A stretch of DNA of 64,000 bases from an uncultured SAR86 cluster bacterium (GTDB taxonomy: Bacteria; Pseudomonadota; Gammaproteobacteria; Magnimaribacterales; TMED112): assembly GCA_902563885.1 (NCBI GenBank), contig CACEYZ010000002.1, positions 1 through 64,000 of the forward strand, given 5' to 3'. Position numbers and translations under genes: made by a program. The notes below the pieces were generated by a model. That model was not told the origin of the DNA and made no database searches. It worked only from the letters and a program-made list of their open reading frames with translations. Of the stretch, positions 1-8,378 are shown in pieces. Positions within the stretch are counted from its first letter, which is position 1. Every line of letters starts with the position of its first letter.

Positions 1-2
1 GC

Positions 3-1805
3 ATTCACAAAGGAAAAATAACTAAAATTGAGGCAAGCCTTGAAGCAATTTTTGTTGAAATGGGCTCTTCAAGACATGGATTTTTACCTTTCAAAGAGCT
101 TAATGCTGATTATTTTGACCAATCTAAAACCGGTGCAGACAGATTTAAAATCAAAGAAGGCGACGATATTGTTGTTCAGATTGAAAAGGAAGAGAGAGCA
201 AATAAAGGCGCTGCTCTATCAACCTATATATCTTTAGCTAGCCGATATGTTGTACTGATGGTGAATCATCCCTCAGGCGGGGGTATCTCTAGACGAATTC
301 ATGGCGATGAAAGAGAAAAGGTAAAAGAGCTAATGGATTCACTAAAAGTTCCTGAAAATATGAGTGTAATAATCAGAACTGCTGGAATTGATAAAGAAAA
401 AGAACAATTGAACTGGGATTTGGAATATTTAAAAAAACTTTGGGTAGAAGTAAGAACTGCTATAAATGATGCTAAAACTAATCAGCTTATTTATGCAGAT
501 CAAAGCTTAATACAAAAAACTATAAGGGATTACTTCAAGGCAGATATAGGTGAACTTGTTGTTGATAATGAAGAGGACTTTGAGTCAGCAAAGGTATATG
601 CCCAAAAAATTGTTCCAGATTTTGTGGAAAAAATTAAGTTGTATCAAGATAACATTCCTCTGTTTGCTAGCTATGGAATAGAATCAAAAATTGAATCTGC
701 TTTTTCTAGAGAAGTTAAACTTCCATCTGGAGGATCATTAGTAATCGATTCTGGTGAGGCTTTAACATCAATTGACATAAACTCTGCTAAATCTACGAAA
801 GGTGGAGATATTGAAGAAACAGCCCTTAAGACAAATCTTGAATCTGCATATGAAATTGGAAAGCAAGTCAAATTACGTGATCTCGGTGGATTGATTGTTA
901 TTGATTTTATAGATATGGATGACGAGAAAAATAATGAAAAGGTAGAAAGAGCGATGTATGAGTCTACTAAGCAAGACCATGCAAGAGTACAGTTAGACAA
1001 AATATCAAGATTTGGCCTAATGGAAATGTCCCGTCAAAGAATTAAACCTGCATTGAATGACTTGATGGGAAAAACTATATGGGTGAGATCTGTTGTTTCA
1101 ATATGCGAATCAATTTTTAGACTTTTAACAGAGAAAGCAATAAATAATAAATCTAGTGCACTTCTCCTAAAAGTTTCTCCTAATATTGCAAATGAACTTT
1201 TAAACAGATACAGAAATAACTTAAATCAGATCGAAACTAAATTTGAAATTAAAATTCTTGTATTTATAGATCCTTATAAACAAAATGATAACTACACAAT
1301 TGAAGTTAAGAAAAATGCTTATTTTGATTACGAATCTGAACTTAATGAATCATCAAAAGCTTTCCAAAATAGAAGTAGTTACAATATTAAAGTTCCAAAA
1401 AGACAGGCTAAAGCTTTAGTAGAGGATGTTGAATTCAGCAATATGCCTAGTTCTGATAGTGATAAAAAAGGCTTTATAGACTCTTTATTTAATTTTTTTA
1501 AATCTGATGAAGAAGCGAATCAAAGAAAGCCTGTGAAAAAATTTTCTCCTGATAGAAATAGAAATAAAGGAAGAAAACCTAATAAATTTAGAAAACCTAG
1601 GCCAACAAAATTTAAAAATGATAGAAAAATTGAAAGAAAACCTAAACCGATTATTAAAAAACCAATTGATGGAAATAAGAAACCAGTAAAGGTGGAAAAA
1701 AAGCCAATTCCTGACGATAACATAGGTAATGTAAAAGAGGTTAAGCAAACTAAAAAAAGGCCTGTTGTTAGAGCTAAAAATGATCCTAGATCAGGGAATC
1801 GATAA
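3..1805 (+). CDS. rne: Ribonuclease E (5' end outside window)
   Basis: Endoribonuclease of RNA decay and rRNA/tRNA processing. The frame is open to the left edge: bases 3-59 already encode S1-domain sequence (IHKGKITKIEASLEA...FVEMGSSRHGFLP), so the ATG at 60 is internal and the true start lies upstream. The catalytic DNase I-like domain is well conserved, with metal-binding Asp codons at 774-776 (SIDINSA) and 903-905 (VIDFIDM) and the EMSRQR motif. The zinc-link CPxC is replaced by Asn-Asp-Leu-Met (bases 1056-1067), and the only Cys in the visible protein lies elsewhere (SICES). The last ~90 residues are a Lys/Arg/Pro-rich tail in place of the long degradosome scaffold of E. coli RNase E. 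The 3' end overlaps nudC tail to tail by 20 bp. Confidence 0.95.
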   Translation: MHKGKITKIEASLEAIFVEMGSSRHGFLPFKELNADYFDQSKTGADRFKIKEGDDIVVQIEKEERANKGAALSTYISLASRYVVLMVNHPSGGGISRRIHGDEREKVKELMDSLKVPENMSVIIRTAGIDKEKEQLNWDLEYLKKLWVEVRTAINDAKTNQLIYADQSLIQKTIRDYFKADIGELVVDNEEDFESAKVYAQKIVPDFVEKIKLYQDNIPLFASYGIESKIESAFSREVKLPSGGSLVIDSGEALTSIDINSAKSTKGGDIEETALKTNLESAYEIGKQVKLRDLGGLIVIDFIDMDDEKNNEKVERAMYESTKQDHARVQLDKISRFGLMEMSRQRIKPALNDLMGKTIWVRSVVSICESIFRLLTEKAINNKSSALLLKVSPNIANELLNRYRNNLNQIETKFEIKILVFIDPYKQNDNYTIEVKKNAYFDYESELNESSKAFQNRSSYNIKVPKRQAKALVEDVEFSNMPSSDSDKKGFIDSLFNFFKSDEEANQRKPVKKFSPDRNRNKGRKPNKFRKPRPTKFKNDRKIERKPKPIIKKPIDGNKKPVKVEKKPIPDDNIGNVKEVKQTKKRPVVRAKNDPRSGNR

Positions 1806-2574
1806 CATGCTGTATCAATTTATTTGATAAAGAAGGGGGCGGTGGGATTTTTGGCAAATCCTTTTTATCAAACCATCTACCCTCTTCTATCTCCTCATCA
1901 TCAAGAGTGAGTTCTTTTTCATTGGTCTCTGCGGTAAAAGCCATCATTAATTGATTTGGAAATGGCCATGGTTGACTCTCAAAATATTTAACATTTGTCA
2001 CTTTGATACCTACTTCTTCAAAAACTTCACGTCTTACACATTCTTCAAGAGTTTCTCCATACTCCACAAATCCTGCAATTACTGTAAAGAAAAATGAGTG
2101 TCTATAATGCTTTACTAATAACATTTTATCTTTATTAGTTACTGCTACTAAAATGCAAGGTGACATTTTGGGGTAATAACTAAAACTATTTTTTTTACTA
2201 TTTTTAGCTAAATCTTCTTTTATTTGCTCAAGCTCATCTCCATGCTCTGGGCAATAAAGAAATTTATAAATCCAATCATTAATTTGTACTGCTCTAGAAA
2301 AATATGAGAATTCTTCATAATTCAAATGCATGAGCACTTCTCTTCTTTTAAGTAAATTTTCACTTATTGTGTCTTTGCCTTTTTCTAGATAAATAGAATC
2401 TTTACCATTGTTATAGATCTCAAAAAAGGTATTATTTTTTGGATCTTGAGGATCATTTAGTATTGAACCTGTTTCTTTATTAATTAATATTTTATTTTCT
2501 TCTGTGATAAAAATAACTTTATCAGTTACTTGGGGTATTGATAAAGAAGAAAAACAAGGTATATAAATAGACAT
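1786..2574 (-). CDS. nudC: NADH pyrophosphatase NudC (Nudix)
   Basis: Hydrolyses NADH or NAD-capped RNA to the mononucleotide products. It has a full Nudix box (GFVEYGETLEECVRREVFEEVGI is the 23-residue box region; key parts are GE at its start and REVFEEVG) followed by SQPWPFP, the hallmark of NudC. The zinc ribbon before the Nudix domain is degraded: the first CxxC reads Cys-Pro-Glu-His and the second pair reads Ser-Lys-Lys-Asn just before the YYP motif. I chose the ATG at 2574 (MSIYIPCFSS); the longer frame to 2658 would run into divergent nhaB. A CATTAT -10 candidate (2582-2587, minus strand) sits 7 nt before the start. Confidence 0.9.
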   Translation of the reverse strand: MSIYIPCFSSLSIPQVTDKVIFITEENKILINKETGSILNDPQDPKNNTFFEIYNNGKDSIYLEKGKDTISENLLKRREVLMHLNYEEFSYFSRAVQINDWIYKFLYCPEHGDELEQIKEDLAKNSKKNSFSYYPKMSPCILVAVTNKDKMLLVKHYRHSFFFTVIAGFVEYGETLEECVRREVFEEVGIKVTNVKYFESQPWPFPNQLMMAFTAETNEKELTLDDEEIEEGRWFDKKDLPKIPPPPSLSNKLIQHVIDSLI

Positions 2575-2580
2575 ATTCTG

Positions 2581-2586
2581 TATAAT
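2581..2586 (+). promoter_or_regulatory. -10 element of nhaB
   Basis: A perfect TATAAT preceded by TG (TGTATAAT, extended -10 type) ends 10 nt before the nhaB ATG, and no SD sequence lies between. Transcription would start about 4 nt before the ATG, so nhaB mRNA should be nearly leaderless. The complementary strand of the same bases carries the nudC -10 candidate, so the two divergent promoters overlap. Confidence 0.6.
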
Positions 2587-2596
2587 GTAACTTTTT

Positions 2597-4069
2597 ATGA
2601 CCAATGTTTTAAGCACATTTTTTGAAAGCTTCCTTGGAAATGCTCCAAGTTGGTACAAAAGAACTATTTTTGGATTTTTAATTATTAATCCTGCACTTTA
2701 TTTTTTGCTAAATATTTTAGGTTTAGAGACCGGCTTCATATTGGGTTGGATTTTTTTACTACAATTCATCTTTACATTAATATTTTCAATTCAATGTTAT
2801 CCATTGCAACCAGGGGGATTAATCGCATTTCAAGCCCTATTAATGGGGCTAACTGATACGTATCAAGTTTTTCATGAAATTGAGGGAAATTTAGAAGTTC
2901 TTTTGCTTTTAATGTTTATGGTTTCAGCAATATTCTTTATGAAAGATTTATTGCTTGTTATTTTTACGAAAATCATTGAATTTTTTGAAAATAAAATAAC
3001 ACTATCACTTCTTTTTTTATTTTCTTCAGCTTTTTTATCTGCATTTCTTGATGCTCTTACAGTAACTGCTGTACTAATTTCTGTTTCGATTGGTTTTTAT
3101 AATATTTTTGCTGATAACCTAAAAAATAAAACCATAACTCAAAAAGAATTTGATCAAGGGAAAGCTTTCTTAAGAGATATCGTGATGCATGGAGCGGTAG
3201 GTACTGCTTTGGGTGGTGTATGCACAATTGTTGGAGAACCACAGAATTTATTAATTGCAACCAAAGCTGATTGGAGCTTTATAGAGTTCTTTCTTAGAAT
3301 GGCTCCTGTAACAATTCCTGTTTTATTTTTTGGAATACTTACGTGCATTATTATCGAAAAGTTAAAACTTTCTGAATATGGTGCTCAACTTCCAACAACA
3401 TTAAGAGATAAATTGATTGATGCAGCTTTAGAGAAAGAAAAAAATAGAACAAACATTGAAAACACTCATTTAGTTATTGAAGCATTCCTAGGAATATTAC
3501 TTATTTTTGCTCTTGCATTTCATTTAGCACAAGTAGGTGTAATAGGATTATTCTTGCTCGTATTTCTTACTGCTCTTAAAGGGATTACATCTGAACATGA
3601 TTTAGGTGAGGCTTTTAAAGAACCTCTTCCCTTCACAGCTCTTCTTGTAATATTTTTTGTTATTGTTGCTGTTATTCATGATCAAAACTTGTTTTCTCCG
3701 GTAACAAGTTATGTTTTATCTACATCACCAGATATACAAACTCCGCTATTTTTTATAGCAAATGGTGTTCTTTCTGCGATTAGTGACAATGTATTTGTCG
3801 CTACTGTATACATGAATGAAATTATGGCAGCACTGAATGATGGATTAATTAATAGGGAGCAGTTTGATAACTTGGCTGTTGCTATTAATACAGGAACAAA
3901 TCTTCCAAGTGTTGCTACTCCAAATGGACAAGCAGCATTTCTTTTTCTTTTAACTTCTTCTCTTGCTCCGTTGATTGGGCTTTCTTACTTAAAGATGGTT
4001 TATAAGGCTTTACCATACACAATAGTACTAACTGTAGTTGGTCTCATATGTGTAATCTTATTTATTTAA
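2597..4069 (+). CDS. nhaB: Na+/H+ antiporter NhaB
   Basis: Inner-membrane sodium/proton antiporter for Na+ extrusion. It is collinear with E. coli NhaB from the N-terminus (FLGNAPSWYK, NPALYFL) through CYPLQPGGL, NLEVLLLLMFMV and AFLSAFLDALTVTAV, at nearly the same length (490 aa, about 12 hydrophobic segments). The conserved Asp in FLDALT fits ion binding. The ATG at 2597 matches the family start. Its TAA stop shares one base with the dusA ATG (TAATG), so the two genes are probably cotranscribed and translationally coupled. Confidence 0.95.
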   Translation: MTNVLSTFFESFLGNAPSWYKRTIFGFLIINPALYFLLNILGLETGFILGWIFLLQFIFTLIFSIQCYPLQPGGLIAFQALLMGLTDTYQVFHEIEGNLEVLLLLMFMVSAIFFMKDLLLVIFTKIIEFFENKITLSLLFLFSSAFLSAFLDALTVTAVLISVSIGFYNIFADNLKNKTITQKEFDQGKAFLRDIVMHGAVGTALGGVCTIVGEPQNLLIATKADWSFIEFFLRMAPVTIPVLFFGILTCIIIEKLKLSEYGAQLPTTLRDKLIDAALEKEKNRTNIENTHLVIEAFLGILLIFALAFHLAQVGVIGLFLLVFLTALKGITSEHDLGEAFKEPLPFTALLVIFFVIVAVIHDQNLFSPVTSYVLSTSPDIQTPLFFIANGVLSAISDNVFVATVYMNEIMAALNDGLINREQFDNLAVAINTGTNLPSVATPNGQAAFLFLLTSSLAPLIGLSYLKMVYKALPYTIVLTVVGLICVILFI

Positions 4070-5046
4070 TGAAAAGAAAATTCTGTATTGCTCCAATGAT
4101 GAAGAAAACCGATAAACACTTCCGTTTTTTATCAAGATCATTGAGTAAGAATGCTTATTTATACACAGAAATGATTCACTCAAATGCAATTATTAAAGGA
4201 GATAGTCATAAATTACTATCATTTAGCGACTGTGAACAACCAGTTGCTTTGCAACTTGGTGGTAGCAATCCAAAAGATTTAGGGATTGCTGCTAGTATTG
4301 GTGAAGATTTTGGATACAGTGAGATAAATCTTAATGTTGGATGCCCCTCTAAAAAAGTAAAATCTGGGAATTTTGGAGTTTTTTTAATGAAAGATAAAAA
4401 CTTATTATCCGAATGCTTATATGAAATGAAAAAAAATGTATCTTTACCAGTAACTGTTAAATGCAGAATTGGGGTTGATGAATTTGAAGGAAAGGATTTT
4501 CTCTTTAATTTTATTAATGAAATTTCTAACGTTGGTATCAAAACATTTATTATTCATGCAAGAAAAGCAATAAGTGGTCTTGATACAAAAAGAAATAGAT
4601 CTATACCAAAACTCAATTATAAAATTGTTAAAGATCTTAAAGAAGAATTTCATGAGTTAGAAATTATTTTAAATGGTGGAATTGATAACCTTAAGGACTG
4701 TAAAAGTTTACTAAATAGTTTTGATGGAATAATGTTAGGAAGAAAAATTTATGATGATCCACTATTTCTTTTAGATGTAGAAAAAGAAATTTTTAATAAC
4801 GCAAGTCAAGAGTCTTTAAAAAGTATCATGAATAAGTACTTGGTATATGTTTTAAACCTTACAAATCAAAAGGATATAAATAGAGCTCTAAATCATTTTA
4901 TGCAACTAATTAAGGTTATTTCTAAAAATAAAAAAGTAAGAAATGAAATACTAAATTCACTTAAAAACAAAGATACCTCAATAGAAGATATATTTATTGA
5001 TTTAAAAGAGGATCTGTTAAGAAAAGATCTAGCTCTAAATCTGTAA
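4069..5046 (+). CDS. dusA: tRNA-dihydrouridine synthase A
   Basis: FMN-dependent enzyme that reduces uridines in the tRNA D-loop. DusA-type motifs run in order: APMMKKTDKHFR, LYTEMI, PVALQLGGSNP, EINLNVGCPS with the catalytic Cys, VKCRIGVD, FIIHARKA and GIMLGRKIYDDP. The start used is MKRKFCIAPM at 4069, which overlaps the nhaB stop; the frame extends 21 bases further upstream but those residues have no family support. The 3' end overlaps convergent mlaA by 53 bp. The length (325 aa) is normal for DusA. Confidence 0.92.
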   Translation: MKRKFCIAPMMKKTDKHFRFLSRSLSKNAYLYTEMIHSNAIIKGDSHKLLSFSDCEQPVALQLGGSNPKDLGIAASIGEDFGYSEINLNVGCPSKKVKSGNFGVFLMKDKNLLSECLYEMKKNVSLPVTVKCRIGVDEFEGKDFLFNFINEISNVGIKTFIIHARKAISGLDTKRNRSIPKLNYKIVKDLKEEFHELEIILNGGIDNLKDCKSLLNSFDGIMLGRKIYDDPLFLLDVEKEIFNNASQESLKSIMNKYLVYVLNLTNQKDINRALNHFMQLIKVISKNKKVRNEILNSLKNKDTSIEDIFIDLKEDLLRKDLALNL

Positions 5047-5716
5047 GAAATTCATCTTCAACATCTCCATCGAAAACTAAATCATTACGAGTTTGCAAAT
5101 AGACACTTTTAACAAATTCATATTTGTCGCCGACAATTAGTTTTTCCGCGACTAATAGACGTTCACGTGTTTCTACCGCATCAAGTAAATTTATAAAAAT
5201 TTTTGCCTCTTCATCAGAAACTGATAAATTTCCAGAAAGAAACCAACTAGTCGGCTTGCTAAATGAATCTCTAATGGTTGAGGGACCAATTACTGGTAAA
5301 AAAACATAAGGACCAGCTGGCACTCCCCAATAACCAAGTGTTTGACCAAAATCTTCATCATGTCTTTCAAAACCAACTCTAGTTGCTACATCAACAAATC
5401 CTACAATTCCAATTGTAGAGTTAATTAGAAATCTTAGAGAATCCTGGCCAGCAAGAACAATTTTTCCTTGCAATAATTGATTGATAATTGTGTCTACTTC
5501 TGAAAGGTTATAAAAAAAATTGGTAATAGAATTTTTAATAAACCTAGGTGTTACATCCCTATAAATTTCTGCAACTGGTCTTATAATCATTGTGTCAAGA
5601 TCATCAGATATCTCAAAAACAATACGATTTGTTGACTCAAAGGGGTCTGCAGTAACATCATCATCTTCTGCGATTGAAAATGTTGAGATAAAAAAAAGAA
5701 ATAAAAATCTTTTCAT
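4994..5716 (-). CDS. mlaA: MlaA (VacJ) family outer-membrane lipid-asymmetry protein
   Basis: Component of the Mla system, which removes phospholipids from the outer leaflet of the outer membrane. Recognised by DPFESTNR near the N-terminus, RPVAEIYRDVTPRF, DSLRFLINSTIGIVGFVDVA, EDFGQTLGYWGVPAGPYVFLPVIGPST and the RDSFS segment. The N-terminus (MKRFLFLFFISTFSIAEDDD) looks like a cleavable signal peptide but has no lipobox Cys, so unlike E. coli MlaA it is probably not lipidated. The start overlaps the mrp stop (TAATG), so it is downstream of mrp in one operon. No other mla gene is in the window. Confidence 0.88.
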   Translation of the reverse strand: MKRFLFLFFISTFSIAEDDDVTADPFESTNRIVFEISDDLDTMIIRPVAEIYRDVTPRFIKNSITNFFYNLSEVDTIINQLLQGKIVLAGQDSLRFLINSTIGIVGFVDVATRVGFERHDEDFGQTLGYWGVPAGPYVFLPVIGPSTIRDSFSKPTSWFLSGNLSVSDEEAKIFINLLDAVETRERLLVAEKLIVGDKYEFVKSVYLQTRNDLVFDGDVEDEFLTDLELDLFLTDPLLNQ

Positions 5717-6411
5717 TAAGTGAATAGCTTATCAGGAAAATAGTCTTTAAGTTTCGAAATTTTTCTTATTTCCTTATAAAACAGATTTTTAGGGACTCTA
5801 GGAAGAGAAAATAAAATCTTATGTTTGGGAAATTCAGCTTGTATTTTCTTCGATAAGATTGGTTTATCACCTAATTGATAGCTCTCAGAAAAATTCTCTA
5901 TAATTCCTATTTGATTGACATTTAGCTTTTTGAATAAATTATCTGTTTTCTTTAAATCATCAATGCTTAATTCATCATCCACTGCAATAAGTAAACTTTT
6001 TTTTATTTTAATGTCATCAAATATAGTTAAATAGGCATCCCCTGTTCCTGGAGGCATATCGATTAACAGAAAATCTAAGTTTCCCCACTCAACTTTAGTT
6101 GTTATTTGTTTTATTGCACTACTAAGCATTGGTCCTCTCCATGCCGCTGCTTGACTTTGATTTAAAACAAATGACATTGAACTCAAGGCAATGCCATCAA
6201 TTATAACAGGTTCAAATAAATTATTTTTTTTTAAAATAAGTTCGTGTTGCTTATGCTCAAAATCTAATAGCCTTAAGATATTTGGACCATAAATATCTGC
6301 ATCTACTATTCCTACTTTTAATCCTTTAGATTGTAAATATTTTGCTAGGAGCACTGTAATTGAGGTTTTTCCAACTCCTCCTTTTGTAGATGAAATAGCG
6401 ATTTTTTCCAT
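5716..6411 (-). CDS. Mrp/ApbC-type P-loop ATPase, cysteine-free and short
   Basis: Mrp/Nbp35 proteins are P-loop ATPases that carry Fe-S clusters. Visible are the deviant Walker A STKGGVGKTS, VDADIYGPN, WRGPMLSSAI and LLIDMPPGTGDAYL, all typical of Mrp. At ~231 aa it lacks the N-terminal MIP18/DUF59 domain (E. coli Mrp has 369 aa). It contains no Cys at all: where Mrp has its cluster-binding CxxC after ENMS, this protein reads IENFSESYQLG. The ATG at 6411 is preferred over a TTG at 6420. It lies upstream of mlaA and divergent from metG, which is where mrp sits in many gammaproteobacteria, but a cluster-carrier role is doubtful. Confidence 0.8.
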   Translation of the reverse strand: MEKIAISSTKGGVGKTSITVLLAKYLQSKGLKVGIVDADIYGPNILRLLDFEHKQHELILKKNNLFEPVIIDGIALSSMSFVLNQSQAAAWRGPMLSSAIKQITTKVEWGNLDFLLIDMPPGTGDAYLTIFDDIKIKKSLLIAVDDELSIDDLKKTDNLFKKLNVNQIGIIENFSESYQLGDKPILSKKIQAEFPKHKILFSLPRVPKNLFYKEIRKISKLKDYFPDKLFT

Positions 6412-6427
6412 AACAAACAAATTAACA

Positions 6428-6433
6428 TATAAT
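6428..6433 (+). promoter_or_regulatory. -10 element of metG
   Basis: TATAAT ends 12 nt before the metG ATG, so the predicted leader is only about 6 nt, and no SD sequence is visible. The whole metG/mrp intergenic region is 34 bp. On the opposite strand TATGTT (6424-6429) lies 12 nt before the mrp ATG and may serve that gene. Confidence 0.55.
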
Positions 6434-6445
6434 TTTCACATCTAC

Positions 6446-8053
6446 ATGAGATATTTAATAACTAGCGCCTTACCTTATGCCAACGCTCCGTTGCATATTG
6501 GACATGTGCTTGAAATAGTTCAAACAGATGTGTGGGTACGTTCATTAAAATTAGCTGGAAATGAGGTTTTCTATTATTGTGCTAGTGATACTCATGGAAC
6601 TCCAATTATGCTTAAAGCACAAGAACTTAATACTACTCCTGAGGAATTATCTAAAAAATATAAAAAACTTCATTCAGATACCTATAAAAGTTATAACGTT
6701 GATTTGAATAATTTTCATACAACTCACAGTAAGGAGAATAAAGAACTTACAGAACATTTTTTTAATTCTGCATATGAAAAGGGTGATATCTACACAAAAG
6801 AAATTGAGCAACTATTTGATGAACAAAAAAACATCTTCTTATCTGATAGATTTGTTAAGGGTGAGTGTCCAGCTTGCGGAGCAAAACATCAATATGGTGA
6901 TGCCTGTGAAGTTTGTGGAACAACCTATGATGCTCTTGATCTTAAAAATCCTTACTCTACTCTTTCGAAGTCAAAGCCTGTAGTAAAAAAATCAAAACAT
7001 TACTTTTTTAAACTTAATAACTTTAAAGAATTTCTTACTGAAACAGTCTCTGAGATTTCTAATCAAGACCCTATTAAAGAAAAACTCAAAGAATGGTTTG
7101 ATTCAGGTTTGAAAGATTGGGATATCTCAAGAGATGAACCATATTTTGGTTTTAAAATTCCAAATGAAGACTCAAAATATTTATATGTTTGGTTAGACGC
7201 ACCTATTGGTTATTTATCATCTATAAAAAACTGGTGTGATAAAAATAATAATAATTTTAATGATTTTATAAATGAATCGAAGATAGTTCATTTTATTGGT
7301 AAAGACATTGTCTATTTTCATTTGCTATTCTGGCCTGCAACATTAAAAGCAGCTAACTTTCCAATACCTAATGAAGTATATGTGCATGGTTTTCTCACTG
7401 TTGAAGGAGAAAAGATGTCGAAATCTAAAGGCAACTTTATCTTGGCTGATGATGCTCTTAATTATGCTGAAGCAGATTTCTTTAGATATTATTTTTCTTC
7501 AAAACTTAACAGAGATATATCTGATATTAATTTTTCAATAGATGACTTTATACAAAAAATAAATAGTGATTTAATTGGAAAATATATCAATATTCCAAGT
7601 AGAACATTAAATTTCATAAATAAATTTAACAATTCACAAGTAAAAAAGGGTTGTAATACCCTTACTGCCTCATTTAGAAATAAATATGATCAAGTAATTG
7701 TTTTCTTATCAGAAAAAGAATACTCAAAAGCATTAAAAGAAATTATGGATATTGCTGATAGTACAAATACTTATATATCAAACGAAGAGCCATGGAATAA
7801 AGCAAAAAACGAACAAATTGATGAATGCATTTCCGTATGCAGTGAAGCATTAAATGTTTTTAAAGACTTAAATATTTTAATATCATCAATTATACCCACA
7901 ACGGCTGATAAGGTATTCTCTTTGCTTAACTTAAATAAACAGAACTATTCAAATCTTTGTGAGGACTCTCTTAATAATGTAAATGAATTTAAACCGCTAT
8001 TAAAAAGGCTTGAAAAAGAAAATTTTGAAGGAATATTAGACAATAATGAGTGA
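6446..8053 (+). CDS. metG: Methionyl-tRNA synthetase, catalytic part
   Basis: Charges tRNA-Met. The HIGH motif is in PLHIGH near residue 18, the zinc knuckle is intact (CPACG...CEVCG around residues 140-160), and the KMSKS loop is [11 protein letters not shown] near residue 330. The anticodon-binding helical domain follows, with the NEEPWN motif. At 535 aa it stops where the C-terminal EMAP/Trbp111-like domain of the 677-aa E. coli enzyme would begin; that domain is encoded by the next ORF, which overlaps by 8 bp (ATGAGTGA) in another frame. Confidence 0.95.
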   Translation: MRYLITSALPYANAPLHIGHVLEIVQTDVWVRSLKLAGNEVFYYCASDTHGTPIMLKAQELNTTPEELSKKYKKLHSDTYKSYNVDLNNFHTTHSKENKELTEHFFNSAYEKGDIYTKEIEQLFDEQKNIFLSDRFVKGECPACGAKHQYGDACEVCGTTYDALDLKNPYSTLSKSKPVVKKSKHYFFKLNNFKEFLTETVSEISNQDPIKEKLKEWFDSGLKDWDISRDEPYFGFKIPNEDSKYLYVWLDAPIGYLSSIKNWCDKNNNNFNDFINESKIVHFIGKDIVYFHLLFWPATLKAANFPIPNEVYVHGFLTVEGEKMSKSKGNFILADDALNYAEADFFRYYFSSKLNRDISDINFSIDDFIQKINSDLIGKYINIPSRTLNFINKFNNSQVKKGCNTLTASFRNKYDQVIVFLSEKEYSKALKEIMDIADSTNTYISNEEPWNKAKNEQIDECISVCSEALNVFKDLNILISSIIPTTADKVFSLLNLNKQNYSNLCEDSLNNVNEFKPLLKRLEKENFEGILDNNE

Positions 8054-8378
8054 AATAAATATAGAAGAATTTATCAATGTAGACCTTAGAGTTGCCAAAA
8101 TAAAAGAAGCAAAAGAGGTACCTGATGCTGACAAACTAGTTGAATTAATTCTTGATGTTGGTGAAGTGGGAGAAAAAAGGGTTTTTGCTGGCATAAAAGA
8201 CGCCTATAAGTTGGAGGATCTTGCGAATAAGCTTGTAGTTGTTGTTAATAATCTTAAACCAAGAAAAATGCGTTTTGGAATGTCAGAAGGGATGATTTTA
8301 GCATCTGGTGAAGGTGGAAAAGATGTTTTTATTGTTTGTCCTGAGGAAGGATCAAAGCCTGGAGATAGAGTAAAGTGA
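8046..8378 (+). CDS. Trbp111/EMAP-II-like tRNA-binding subunit of MetRS
   Basis: A 110-aa OB-fold tRNA-binding domain, equivalent to the C-terminus of E. coli MetG. Motifs are [49 protein letters not shown] and [12 protein letters not shown], all in family order and ending at the usual C-terminus. Its ATG lies inside the last codons of metG (ATGAGTGA overlap), typical of translational coupling. In bacteria with full-length MetG this domain promotes dimerisation and tRNA binding; a free-standing version suggests a two-subunit enzyme here. Confidence 0.88.
   Translation: MSEINIEEFINVDLRVAKIKEAKEVPDADKLVELILDVGEVGEKRVFAGIKDAYKLEDLANKLVVVVNNLKPRKMRFGMSEGMILASGEGGKDVFIVCPEEGSKPGDRVK

Noticed and set aside
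28-237. Small ORF in another frame at the left edge
   Set aside because: It is a shadow of the rne frame, which is open from base 3 and encodes recognisable S1-domain sequence.
671-1000. Long antisense ORFs such as this one, and those opposite TBDR, S9 and GH genes
   Set aside because: They lie opposite well-supported genes, show no family motifs and follow the codon pattern of the real gene on the other strand.
1050-1080. Frameshift hiding the RNase E zinc-link
   Set aside because: The two other frames contain stop codons and no CPxC pattern, and alignment resumes at once on both sides, so substitution explains it better.
8040-8060. Sequencing error splitting metG
   Set aside because: The second ORF has its own well-placed ATG, the overlap is a typical coupling type and the linker is absent; I keep it as real fission but list relatives and reads as the check.
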